NCBI RefSeq assembly: GCF_002929705.1
Contig: NZ_PJIN01000004.1
Span: 186,001 to 250,000, forward strand
Origin: Arthrobacter sp. N199823
GTDB lineage: Bacteria > Actinomycetota > Actinomycetes > Actinomycetales > Micrococcaceae
Length of the DNA: 64,000 bases
Direction of reading: 5' to 3'
The translations under genes and the position numbers were made by a program. A model generated the notes under the pieces. The model did no database searches. It saw only the letters and a list, made by a program, of their open reading frames with translations, and had not been told where the DNA came from. Of the stretch, positions 56,170 to 64,000 are shown piece after piece (the stretch's first letter is position 1; every line of letters starts with the position of its first letter).

Positions 56170-57807
56170 ATGACAGCACTGGCATTTACCGCCACCGGAT
56201 CCGCTAAGGCTGCCGGCGAGGCGCAGCTGCTGACGCTCGTGGCAGACCAGGTAGCTTCACGCGTATTCGCCAAGGACGCCACTCTGTGGGGTCCTGACGC
56301 CGAGTCCGAGTCAGCCATCCGTCTTGGCTGGGTTGAGGCTCCTGAGGTCTCCGCCGCTCTGATCGAAGACATCACCGTCCTGCGCGATGAACTGCGCGCC
56401 GAAGGCGTCAACCACATTGTGCTGTGCGGCATGGGCGGCTCCTCGCTGGCTCCTGAGGTCATCACGGCAACTGCCGGTGTTGAACTCACCGTCCTGGACA
56501 GCACCGATCCGGGCCAGGTTCGTGCAGCTATCAGTGACCGCTTGGCCACCACGGCGATTGTGGTCTCCTCCAAGTCCGGATCCACACTGGAAACTGACTC
56601 CCAGCGGCGCATCTTCGAGCAGGAATTCACAGCTGCCGGCATCGACGCCAAGTCACGCATCATCATTGTCACCGACCCGGGTTCGCCCTTGGACGGTTCG
56701 GCACGTGAAGCAGGGTACCGCAAGGTATTCAACGCCGACCCCAACGTAGGCGGCCGCTACTCGGGCCTGACAGCATTCGGTTTGGTGCCCTCGGGCTTGG
56801 CTGGCGTGGACATTGTGTCCTTGCTGGACTCCGCTGAGGAAGCCGGCGAGATGCTGCGCGATGACGACGTGGATAACGTCGGTCTGCGCCTCGCCGCAGC
56901 TTTGGGTGGTACCTCGCCGTTGCGCAACAAGATTGTCATTGTTGATGAGGGCTCAGGCATTGTGGGCTTCGCTGACTGGGCCGAACAGCTCATTGCCGAA
57001 TCCACTGGCAAGCTGGGCACGGGCGTGCTTCCTGTTGTGGCTGATCCCAACTCTCCCGAGGTCACCAGCGGCGCCGCCGACGTTTTGGTGGTGCGCCTGG
57101 TAGCCGGGGACGCGGACGTGGAACTTCGTGAGAACGAGGTCAGCATCGCCGGTGACTTGGGCGCACAGATGATGGTCTGGGAATTTGCCACAGCCGTCGC
57201 CGGTCGCCTGCTGGGCATCAACCCCTTTGACCAGCCTGATGTTGAGGCTGCCAAGGTTGCTGCTCGCGGCCTGCTGGACGCCACGCCGGCCCCGACTGCT
57301 GCGCTGTTCACCGACGGTGCCGTTGAGGTTCGCACTGCCAACAACGACGCCGAATGGCTGGGCGGGGTGCAAACCCTTTCCGAGGCTGTGGCTGCTCTGG
57401 TGGGCACCTTGGGTGCCGACGGTTACCTGAGTGTTCAGGTGTACCTGGACCGCTTGGCTAATGCACCGTTGGAGTCTGTGCGCAACGAGCTTGCCGCATA
57501 CTCCGGCCGCCCCGTCACGTTCGGCTGGGGCCCGCGCTTCCTGCACTCCACCGGCCAGTTCCACAAGGGTGGCCCCGCCATCGGTGTGTTCTTGCAGGTG
57601 ACTGGTGCTGCCGCTGCGGACTTGGCCATTCCGGAACGACCGTTTAGCTTCGGCGAGCTCATTGCAGCTCAGGCCGCAGGCGATGCAGCCGTCCTCGCTG
57701 ACCACGGATGTCCGGTACTCCGACTGCATCTGACAGATGTAGCCGCCGGCGTTGCTCAACTTCAAACTGTGGTGGCCGAGCTTGCCGGCCGTCACTTAGA
57801 CGCATAA
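56170..57807 (+). CDS. pgi: Glucose-6-phosphate isomerase
   Basis: A 545-residue two-SIS-domain isomerase. GMGGSSLAPEVI, VVSSKSGSTLETDSQ, GGRYSGLTAFGLVPSGLAG and LHSTGQFHKGGP are visible. It resembles the isomerase half of the fused Tal/PGI proteins of some bacteria rather than the E. coli type. It would link the pentose phosphate genes to glycolysis. Confidence 0.93.
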   Translation: MTALAFTATGSAKAAGEAQLLTLVADQVASRVFAKDATLWGPDAESESAIRLGWVEAPEVSAALIEDITVLRDELRAEGVNHIVLCGMGGSSLAPEVITATAGVELTVLDSTDPGQVRAAISDRLATTAIVVSSKSGSTLETDSQRRIFEQEFTAAGIDAKSRIIIVTDPGSPLDGSAREAGYRKVFNADPNVGGRYSGLTAFGLVPSGLAGVDIVSLLDSAEEAGEMLRDDDVDNVGLRLAAALGGTSPLRNKIVIVDEGSGIVGFADWAEQLIAESTGKLGTGVLPVVADPNSPEVTSGAADVLVVRLVAGDADVELRENEVSIAGDLGAQMMVWEFATAVAGRLLGINPFDQPDVEAAKVAARGLLDATPAPTAALFTDGAVEVRTANNDAEWLGGVQTLSEAVAALVGTLGADGYLSVQVYLDRLANAPLESVRNELAAYSGRPVTFGWGPRFLHSTGQFHKGGPAIGVFLQVTGAAAADLAIPERPFSFGELIAAQAAGDAAVLADHGCPVLRLHLTDVAAGVAQLQTVVAELAGRHLDA

Positions 57808-57823
57808 GGCTACCTCTCTCAAG

Positions 57824-59368
57824 ATGCCAACCTCTGCCACATCACACAATGAAAACCCGCTCCGGGACAGTCGCGATCGGCGATTGTCCCGGGTGGCGGG
57901 TCCCTCGTCTCTCGTACTCTTTGGAGTCACTGGAGACCTTTCCCGTAAAAAGCTCATGCCAGCCGTCTACGACCTGGCAAACCGTGGCTTGTTGCCGCCG
58001 AGCTTTGCCCTTGTTGGCTTTGGCCGCCGGGCCTGGTCCGACGCGGAATTTGCGGCAGAGGTTCGGGCCTCGGTTGAGGCTCACTGCCGCACGCCGTTTG
58101 ATGAGACTGTCTGGAACCAGCTCAGCGAAGGCATTCGCTTTGTTCAGGGTGAGTTTGATGAAGACGCCGCCTTTGAACGGCTTAAGGCCACCCTTGCCGA
58201 GCTGGATGAAACCCGCGGTACACGCGGCAACCACGCCTTCTATCTCTCCATTCCACCCAAGGCTTTTGAGCTTGTCTGCCGTCAGCTCTCGCAGCACGGC
58301 CTCGCACAGGGTCCTACGGAGACCTGGCGCCGAGTAGTCATCGAGAAGCCGTTTGGCCATAATCTCAAATCTGCTAGGGCCCTGAATGACATTGTGGAAT
58401 CAGTCTTCCCGGCCGATGCCGTGTTCCGGATTGACCACTACCTGGGCAAGGAAACCGTTCAAAACATCCTTGCCCTGCGTTTCGCAAACCAGCTCTTTGA
58501 GCCGCTGTGGAACGCAAACTATGTTGACCATGTGCAGATCACTATGGCCGAGGACATCGGCACAGGTGGCCGTGCCGGTTACTACGACGGCGTGGGCGCA
58601 GCCCGCGATGTGATCCAAAACCACTTGCTGCAGTTGCTGGCGTTGACGGCCATGGAGGAACCCATTTCCTTCAATGCCGATCATTTGCGGGCCGAGAAGG
58701 AAAAGGTCCTCGCTGCTGTAAAACTGCCCGAGGATCTCTCCGCTCACTCTGCACGCGGCCAGTTCGCTGGCGGCTGGCAGGGTGGAGAGCATGTTCTGGG
58801 TTACCTGGAAGAAGAAGGCATTCCTGCCGATTCCACGACGGAGACCTTTGCAGCCATCCGATTGGACATCAACACTCGCCGTTGGGCGGGGGCACCGTTC
58901 TACCTGCGTGCAGGAAAACGTCTGGGCCGCCGTGTGACCGAAATTGCTGTGGTGTTCAAGCGCGCACCAAACCTGCTGTTCACCGACCACACCGAAGATG
59001 ACTTCGGTCAGAATGCCGTCGTTATCCGGGTTCAGCCTGATGAGGGTGTAACCATTCGTTTTGGCTCCAAGGTCCCGGGTACACAGATGGAAGTCCGTGA
59101 TGTCACGATGGACTTTGGTTACGGCCATGCGTTCACTGAATCCAGCCCGGAAGCTTACGAGCGCCTCATTCTTGATGTGTTGCTGGGTGAACCACCGTTG
59201 TTCCCCCGCCATGAAGAGGTTGAGCTTTCCTGGAAGATCCTTGACCCGTTCGAGGAATACTGGGCAGCAGAGGGCGTTCAGCCGGAAGCTTATGAACCAG
59301 GTAGCTGGGGTCCGTCCTCCGCTGATGAACTGTTGAAGCGTGATGGAAGGACGTGGCGTCGACCATGA
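57824..59368 (+). CDS. zwf: Glucose-6-phosphate 1-dehydrogenase
   Basis: A 514-residue dehydrogenase that produces NADPH. LVLFGVTGDLSRKKLMPAVYDL is the nucleotide-binding loop, and FRIDHYLGKETVQNI contains the active-site histidine and lysine. The stop overlaps the opcA start by 4 bases. Confidence 0.96.
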   Translation: MPTSATSHNENPLRDSRDRRLSRVAGPSSLVLFGVTGDLSRKKLMPAVYDLANRGLLPPSFALVGFGRRAWSDAEFAAEVRASVEAHCRTPFDETVWNQLSEGIRFVQGEFDEDAAFERLKATLAELDETRGTRGNHAFYLSIPPKAFELVCRQLSQHGLAQGPTETWRRVVIEKPFGHNLKSARALNDIVESVFPADAVFRIDHYLGKETVQNILALRFANQLFEPLWNANYVDHVQITMAEDIGTGGRAGYYDGVGAARDVIQNHLLQLLALTAMEEPISFNADHLRAEKEKVLAAVKLPEDLSAHSARGQFAGGWQGGEHVLGYLEEEGIPADSTTETFAAIRLDINTRRWAGAPFYLRAGKRLGRRVTEIAVVFKRAPNLLFTDHTEDDFGQNAVVIRVQPDEGVTIRFGSKVPGTQMEVRDVTMDFGYGHAFTESSPEAYERLILDVLLGEPPLFPRHEEVELSWKILDPFEEYWAAEGVQPEAYEPGSWGPSSADELLKRDGRTWRRP

Positions 59369-60306
59369 TCGTTGAACTCCCCGATACAACCACGTCAAAG
59401 ATCACCAAACGGATCGTGAAGATGCGCGAACAAGGCGGCGTTGTCGCCTTGGGACGCGTGCTCACCCTCGTGGTGATCACTAAGCGTGGCCGCGAAGAAG
59501 AAGCCATTGAGGCTGCGAATTTGGCGAGCCGTGAACACCCATGCCGGATCATTGTCTTGGCTGCGGGCTCGCCCGAGGACAAGACGTGCCTGGATGCCGA
59601 GATTCGCGTTGGCGGTGACGCCGGCGCTTCCGAGGTGATCGTTCTCCGTGGATCCGGTGAACTTGCTGTTGAGAGCGAATCTGTGCTCTCGGCACTACTC
59701 TTGCCTGACGCCCCGATCGTTGCATGGTGGCACACGGAAGCTCCCGCGTCGCCGAGCAAATCGGCAGTGGGCCGGATTGCGCACCGTCGCATCACCGACT
59801 CAGCGAATTCCGTTGATCCGCGTGATGCGCTGGAGCACATTGCTCAGACTTACGCTGATGGCGACACGGATTTGGCGTGGACTCGCTTGACCAACTGGCG
59901 CGTTCAGTTGGCGGCTGCTTTGGATCAGTACGATGGATCGGATCCCATCACCGGCCTTCAGGTGGAGGGCGCCAGCGATTCCCCCAGCACGTTGCTGCTG
60001 GCGGCGTGGCTGCACCGCGCCTTGAACGTGCCGATCACTGTAACCGAAGATCCCAGTGGAACCGGCATTCGGAGGGTCGTCATGGAGCGGCTCAACGGCA
60101 ATGTTGAGTTGATCCGCCCGGGCGCCTTGGAAGCAACACTGATTCAGCCGGGTCAACCGGAACAGAAGATCTCCTTGCCTCGGCGTTCTTTGCAGGACTG
60201 CTTGGCTGAGGAATTGCGTCGGCTGGATCCCGACTTGGTCTTTGGTGAAGTCATCACTCTGGGCCTGCCCAAGTTGTTGGCCGAAGAGAAGGTAGTCAAA
60301 GCATGA
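59365..60306 (+). CDS. opcA: Glucose-6-phosphate dehydrogenase assembly protein OpcA
   Basis: A 313-residue OpcA, needed for full activity of Zwf in cyanobacteria and corynebacteria. VVALGRVLTLVVIT, EHPCRIIVLA and APIVAWWHTEAP are family blocks. The ATG chosen overlaps the zwf stop (ATGA) and the gene's own stop overlaps pgl in the same way. Confidence 0.93.
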   Translation: MIVELPDTTTSKITKRIVKMREQGGVVALGRVLTLVVITKRGREEEAIEAANLASREHPCRIIVLAAGSPEDKTCLDAEIRVGGDAGASEVIVLRGSGELAVESESVLSALLLPDAPIVAWWHTEAPASPSKSAVGRIAHRRITDSANSVDPRDALEHIAQTYADGDTDLAWTRLTNWRVQLAAALDQYDGSDPITGLQVEGASDSPSTLLLAAWLHRALNVPITVTEDPSGTGIRRVVMERLNGNVELIRPGALEATLIQPGQPEQKISLPRRSLQDCLAEELRRLDPDLVFGEVITLGLPKLLAEEKVVKA

Positions 60307-61106
60307 GCAAGAACGTCCGCATCACCACGCATCCTTCCTTCGATGTGCTGGCCGCCACCACGGCGGCACGGCTGATCACGCGGTTGTTGGATGTCCAGAG
60401 CGAACGTGGCGAGGCAACTGTTGTCTTGACCGGCGGTAGCGTGGGTATTGCCACATTGCGTGAAATTGCCAAGTCGCCGGCTCATTTGGCTGTCGACTGG
60501 AGCAAGGTCAACTTCTGGTTTGGTGACGACAGGTTTGTTGAGACCGACTCTGAAGACCGCAACTATGGCCAGGCTGCTGATGCACTGTTGGATCATATTC
60601 CGGTTGACCCGGCACGCGTTCATGCCATGGCTGCCTCGGACACTGTTGCCGATCTCGAGGAAGCAGTGGCCACCTATGCCCAGGAGCTGGCCCTAGCGGC
60701 CAAGACTGAATGGCAGAACGACGACGAGGCATCCGGAGAAGCTCCGGTGGTCCCCCGATTTGATGTTCTGCTGCTAGGTCTGGGGCCTGACGCACACATC
60801 GCGTCGTTGTTCCCTGAGCTGGCCGGCATCCGTACCAAGGGCGTGCCAGTGGTGGGGGTTCGTAACTCCCCCAAGCCACCGCCTCTGCGTGTTTCTTTGA
60901 CGTTGGAAACCATCAACTCCGCCCAGGAAATCTGGATTGTTGCAGCTGGTGCCGATAAGGCTGCTGCCGTGGGTCTGGGCTTGGCTGGTGCCAGCGAAGT
61001 TCAGGTACCTGCCTCAGGCGCACGCGGCTTGAACAAGACCTTGTGGCTGTTGGATGAGGCGTCTGCAGCCAAAGTTCCCTCGGCACTGAAACGCCGCGAG
61101 TCCTGA
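60303..61106 (+). CDS. pgl: 6-phosphogluconolactonase
   Basis: A 267-residue lactonase of the DevB/NagB fold that hydrolyses 6-phosphogluconolactone. VVLTGGSVGIATLREI, VNFWFGDDRFVETDSEDRN and LLGLGPDAHIASLFP are diagnostic. Last gene of the pentose phosphate operon, ending before a strong terminator. Confidence 0.94.
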   Translation: MSKNVRITTHPSFDVLAATTAARLITRLLDVQSERGEATVVLTGGSVGIATLREIAKSPAHLAVDWSKVNFWFGDDRFVETDSEDRNYGQAADALLDHIPVDPARVHAMAASDTVADLEEAVATYAQELALAAKTEWQNDDEASGEAPVVPRFDVLLLGLGPDAHIASLFPELAGIRTKGVPVVGVRNSPKPPPLRVSLTLETINSAQEIWIVAAGADKAAAVGLGLAGASEVQVPASGARGLNKTLWLLDEASAAKVPSALKRRES

Positions 61107-61133
61107 AACTGAGCATGAGCTAGTCCAAGCCAA

Positions 61134-61178
61134 CTAAAAGATCCCCTTACGGCAAGTTGCCGTAAGGGGATCTTTTAG
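61134..61178. terminator. Bidirectional terminator between pgl and secG
   Basis: Nearly perfect 22-base arms (61134-61155 and 61157-61178), each bearing an A or T run at its outer end; plus strand ends GGGGATCTTTTAG and minus likewise. Confidence 0.9.
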
Positions 61179-61195
61179 ATGGTGCTGCGGGCTAA

Positions 61196-61450
61196 CTAAG
61201 CCCCGATGTTTCCGTAGGACATGATCAGGCCGAGGCTAATGATGACCAAGCCCCAGACAATGCCGAGAACCACTGTGAAGCGGTTCAAGTTGCGTTCTGC
61301 CACGCCGGAGGAGCCCAAGTTGGAGCTCATACCGCCGCCAAACATGTCAGACAGTCCGCCACCACGGCCCTTGTGGAGCAAGATCAGCAGGGTCAGCAGC
61401 AAGCTGGTGACGCCCAAGATGATCTGCAGGGCAATTTGTAATGCTTCCAC
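61196..61450 (-). CDS. secG: Preprotein translocase subunit SecG
   Basis: An 84-residue protein with two helices (LQIILGVTSLLLTLLILLH and VVLGIVWGLVIISLGLIM) joined by GRGGGLSDMFGGGMSS, the SecG loop. It supports protein export by SecYEG. The GTG at 61450 has GAAAGG 6 bases upstream; an ATG six codons earlier is less well placed. Confidence 0.92.
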   Translation of the reverse strand: MEALQIALQIILGVTSLLLTLLILLHKGRGGGLSDMFGGGMSSNLGSSGVAERNLNRFTVVLGIVWGLVIISLGLIMSYGNIGA

Positions 61451-61600
61451 GTGTGGCCTTTCGAACATGATGAGGGTGAATCAAGTATGTAGTGGAACAG
61501 GGTTGTCGTGCATCCATGCACTGCGATGCCTGTGTCCGCAACCAAGTCTAACCGTGTCCGCCCACACAATGCGAATGGACACGGAATTTGACCGGGTGTT

Positions 61601-61669
61601 GGGCCCACGCGACCGAGGGACCCACATTCGACTCGCTTGCGAGTCGAATGTGGGAGGTCGTGGGGACTA
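61601..61669 (-). repeat. Stop-codon-linked structured repeat
   Basis: Read minus, it starts with the tpiA stop TAG, then TCCCCACGACC, and ends GTGGGCCC. A perfect 16-base stem (CCCACATTCGACTCGC and its complement, 61621-61636/61639-61654) is closed by CGACC/GGTCG and CCCAC/GTGGG outer pairs. It matches the element at 42093-42153 at both ends. Confidence 0.8.
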
Positions 61670-62482
61670 CTTGGTTACGAGGTGGTTCTCAAAGCGGGCA
61701 ATGCTGGCAAACTCGCCGGCATCGAGGCTGGCGCCGCCTACAAGAACACCGTCAACATCGCGCTCGGCCATGATGGCGCCCACGTTGTTGGCCTTGACTG
61801 ATCCGCCGTACAGCAGACGGGTCTTGGCAGCTGTTTCGGCATCGAAGAGTTCTACGAGCTCGGCGCGGATGGCTGCGCACATTTCCTGCGCATCGTCCGG
61901 TCCGGCAACTTCGCCGGTACCAATGGCCCAGACGGGCTCGTAGGCAATGACCAGCTGGCCAGCCTGCTCAGCGGTGAGGCCGGCTACTCCGCCGCGAACC
62001 TGTGCGAGCGTGTGCTCTACGTGAGTTCCGGCCTTGCGGATTTCGAGGCCTTCGCCGGCGCACAGCACGGGGGTGACCTCGTTGCGGAATGCGGCCTGAA
62101 CCTTGGCGTTGAGAAGCTGGTCGCTTTCACCGTGGATTTCGCGGCGTTCGCTGTGGCCAACCAGTACATAGGCGCAGCCGAGCTTATTCAGGAATGCTCC
62201 GGAGATATCGCCGGTGTAAGCGCCTGAATCCTTATCGGAGAGGTCTTGTCCACCGTACACAAGCTTGAGCTTGTCGCCCTGAACCAAGGTCTGGACACCG
62301 CGCAGGTCGGTGAAGGGAGGGAAGACTGCAACTTCCACTCGGTCAAAATCGTGGCGGGCATCGGACAGGGTCCAGGCCAACTTCTGCAGGAGGGTGATGC
62401 CCTGGACGTGGTCCATGTTCATCTTCCAGTTGCCTGCGATCAGCGGCGTCCGGTCAAAATTGCCGTTCGTTGAAGTAGTCAT
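61667..62482 (-). CDS. tpiA: Triosephosphate isomerase
   Basis: A 271-residue TIM barrel. [12 protein letters not shown] has the Asn-Lys pair, [10 protein letters not shown] the catalytic histidine, and [12 protein letters not shown] the catalytic glutamate; [10 protein letters not shown] is the phosphate site. The stop TAG lies within a structured repeat. Confidence 0.96.
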   Translation of the reverse strand: MTTSTNGNFDRTPLIAGNWKMNMDHVQGITLLQKLAWTLSDARHDFDRVEVAVFPPFTDLRGVQTLVQGDKLKLVYGGQDLSDKDSGAYTGDISGAFLNKLGCAYVLVGHSERREIHGESDQLLNAKVQAAFRNEVTPVLCAGEGLEIRKAGTHVEHTLAQVRGGVAGLTAEQAGQLVIAYEPVWAIGTGEVAGPDDAQEMCAAIRAELVELFDAETAAKTRLLYGGSVKANNVGAIMAERDVDGVLVGGASLDAGEFASIARFENHLVTK

Positions 62483-62556
62483 CGCTTCTCTCGTTTCTTG
62501 CGTTACTTAGAGTAAAACTTTTTTCACAACAGTACCGATAAGGAAATCGGCAAAAA

Positions 62557-62583
62557 GTGGCGGCGGGGAGACCCCGCCGCCAC
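62557..62583 (-). terminator. Terminator of pgk
   Basis: Perfect 12-base arms, GTGGCGGCGGGG and CCCCGCCGCCAC, with a 3-base loop; reading minus it is followed by TTTTTG. It isolates tpiA from gap-pgk. Confidence 0.92.
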
Positions 62584-62593
62584 TGTGGTGCAT

Positions 62594-63832
62594 TTAGCGG
62601 TCGAGTGCGATCAGACCCGGAAGTTCCTTACCTTCAAGGAATTCCAGGCTGGCGCCACCACCGGTAGAGATATGACCAAACGCGTCATCAGCAAACCCCA
62701 ATGACCGAACGGCCGATGCGGAGTCGCCACCGCCAACAACGTTGAAGCCACCATTGGAGGTGTTAGCAGCAAGGGCGCCGGCGACTGCCCGAGTTCCACC
62801 AGCGAACGCCGGGAACTCAAAGACACCCATCGGGCCATTCCAGAACACGGTCTTCGCACCGGAGATCGCGGCAGCAAACGCTGCTCCGGAATCCGGTCCA
62901 ATGTCCAAGCCAAGGCCAGCTGCGCCGAAGCTGCTGCTTTCAATGGATTGTGCAGCAACTACTTCATGTGCTGCATCTGCGGCAAAACCTGCAGCTACAA
63001 CCACGTCGGTGGGCAACACGAACGTGGTGCCAGCCGCTTCGGCGCGGGCCAGGTAATCCTGAACAACGGGGATCTGATCAACTTCCAGCAAGGAAGCGCC
63101 AACCTTGTGACCCTGGGCCGCGAGGAAGGTGAACAACATGCCGCCGCCAACCAAGATGGAATCGGCTTTGCCAATCAGGTTGTCAATGACAGCCAACTTG
63201 TCCGAAACCTTGGACCCACCCAGAACAACCACATAGGGTCGCTCGGACTCGGTGGTCAGCTTGCGCAAAACCTCCAATTCCGTGCGCACCAGATCGCCCT
63301 GGTAGGACGGCAGCACTTTGGCAATGTCGTAGACACTGGCGTGCTTGCGGTGGACGGCGCCAAAAGCATCGTCCACATAAGCGCCGTTGGTACCGGTCAG
63401 GGAGGCGAGCTCGGCAGCGAAAGCCGCCCGTTCGCCGTCGTCCTTGGATGTTTCGCGAGCATCGAAGCGCACGTTTTCCAAGACCAGAACCGAGCCGTCA
63501 GCCAAGTCGGCAGCAGCAGCCACAGCGGCCGGGCCGGTGGTGTCAGCAGCCAAGGTGGCGTTGAGTTCCGGTGCCAGTTCGGCCAAGCGTGCCACCGCAG
63601 GAGCCAAGGAGTACTTGGCTTCGGGGGCACCCTTGGGCCGGCCCAAGTGGGCACTGACCAGGACACGGGCACCGGCGTTGGCCAGTGCCGTGATGACAGG
63701 AATTGACGCCTTGATGCGTCCATCGTCACTGACGTTAGAGCCGTCGAGCGGCACGTTCAGGTCACTTCTGACCAGTACGTACCGCCCGCGGACACCTTCA
63801 TCGATGAGTTCGTTGAGGGTGTGAAGAGTCAT
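62594..63832 (-). CDS. pgk: Phosphoglycerate kinase
   Basis: A 412-residue kinase. VLVRSDLNVPLDGS at the start, HLGRPKG and the late GGGDSASA nucleotide block are typical. It starts 13 bases after the gap stop and shares its transcript. Confidence 0.96.
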   Translation of the reverse strand: MTLHTLNELIDEGVRGRYVLVRSDLNVPLDGSNVSDDGRIKASIPVITALANAGARVLVSAHLGRPKGAPEAKYSLAPAVARLAELAPELNATLAADTTGPAAVAAAADLADGSVLVLENVRFDARETSKDDGERAAFAAELASLTGTNGAYVDDAFGAVHRKHASVYDIAKVLPSYQGDLVRTELEVLRKLTTESERPYVVVLGGSKVSDKLAVIDNLIGKADSILVGGGMLFTFLAAQGHKVGASLLEVDQIPVVQDYLARAEAAGTTFVLPTDVVVAAGFAADAAHEVVAAQSIESSSFGAAGLGLDIGPDSGAAFAAAISGAKTVFWNGPMGVFEFPAFAGGTRAVAGALAANTSNGGFNVVGGGDSASAVRSLGFADDAFGHISTGGGASLEFLEGKELPGLIALDR

Positions 63833-63845
63833 TCGCGTTTTTACC

Positions 63846-64000
<155 letters not shown>

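Noticed and set aside
56953-57795. 280-codon minus-strand open frame
   Set aside because: Antisense to pgi; no recognisable domain.

Overview
The window is chromosomal DNA of a high-GC Gram-positive bacterium, most likely a member of the Micrococcaceae (Arthrobacter sensu lato). Supporting signs are OpcA beside Zwf, a GlgA/GlgC pair of the actinobacterial type, a SufR-SufB-SufD-SufC set next to CtaA/CtaB, a DUF222/HNH (13E12-type) gene, a DUF6318 lipoprotein with a PKD-like partner, and many leaderless-looking starts. No phage, plasmid, transposase, CRISPR array, rRNA or tRNA was seen. The genus is an inference; the phylum is well supported.

Layout. Bases 1-7005: the end of an alpha/beta-hydrolase gene, then a fatty-acid module (MaoC hydratase, two-domain FabG, FadA thiolase on minus; TetR and an acyl-CoA oxidase-like flavoprotein on plus) around one palindromic divergent control region. 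Bases 7087-11448: a secreted PKD-like protein, a DUF6318 lipoprotein and a very long HNH protein. Bases 11568-15818: divergent glgA/glgC, glgC overlapping an unusual SDR. Bases 15815-31425: mixed housekeeping genes (YeiH-type exporter, pepN, a membrane-anchored VOC protein, TDT transporter, lipoate ligase, L31B, peroxiredoxin, SpoU methylase, TSUP permease, ABC ATPase, serB, two SDRs, DUF3099, SURF1, YbaK). Bases 31613-42019: ABC-F ATPase, bioYMN biotin transporter, OYE oxidoreductase, a kinase, GNAT, a deaminase-like protein, a second thiolase with a CoA-ligase-like gene, and a zinc metallopeptidase.

Bases 42151-64000 hold a block whose content and order match, from memory, the gap-pgk-tpiA-secG / pgl-opcA-zwf-tal-tkt / ctaB / ctaA-ABC / sufR-B-D-C region of mycobacteria. 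Here minus-strand suf genes under a SufR-like regulator diverge from an ABC exporter and heme A synthase. ctaB (minus) diverges from a transketolase-pentose phosphate operon (plus), which converges on secG-tpiA-pgk-gap (minus). CtaB makes heme O, CtaA makes heme A and SURF1 helps insert it into cytochrome oxidase, while Suf supplies Fe-S clusters; the carbon genes cover the oxidative and non-oxidative pentose phosphate pathway and lower glycolysis.

The least ordinary material is non-coding. Three short structured repeats begin exactly at the TAG stop codon of unrelated genes (31423-31490, 42093-42153, 61601-61669), keep their ends and base pairing and change their interiors; half-copies are tandemly repeated at 22770-22904. 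A gene-free kilobase between ctaA and ctaB (50293-51369) holds a three-copy array of about 330 bp units, each with a long inverted repeat, plus shorter 12 bp and 7 bp arrays. Several genes start 6-7 bases after a -10-like hexamer without a Shine-Dalgarno sequence, which suggests leaderless mRNAs.
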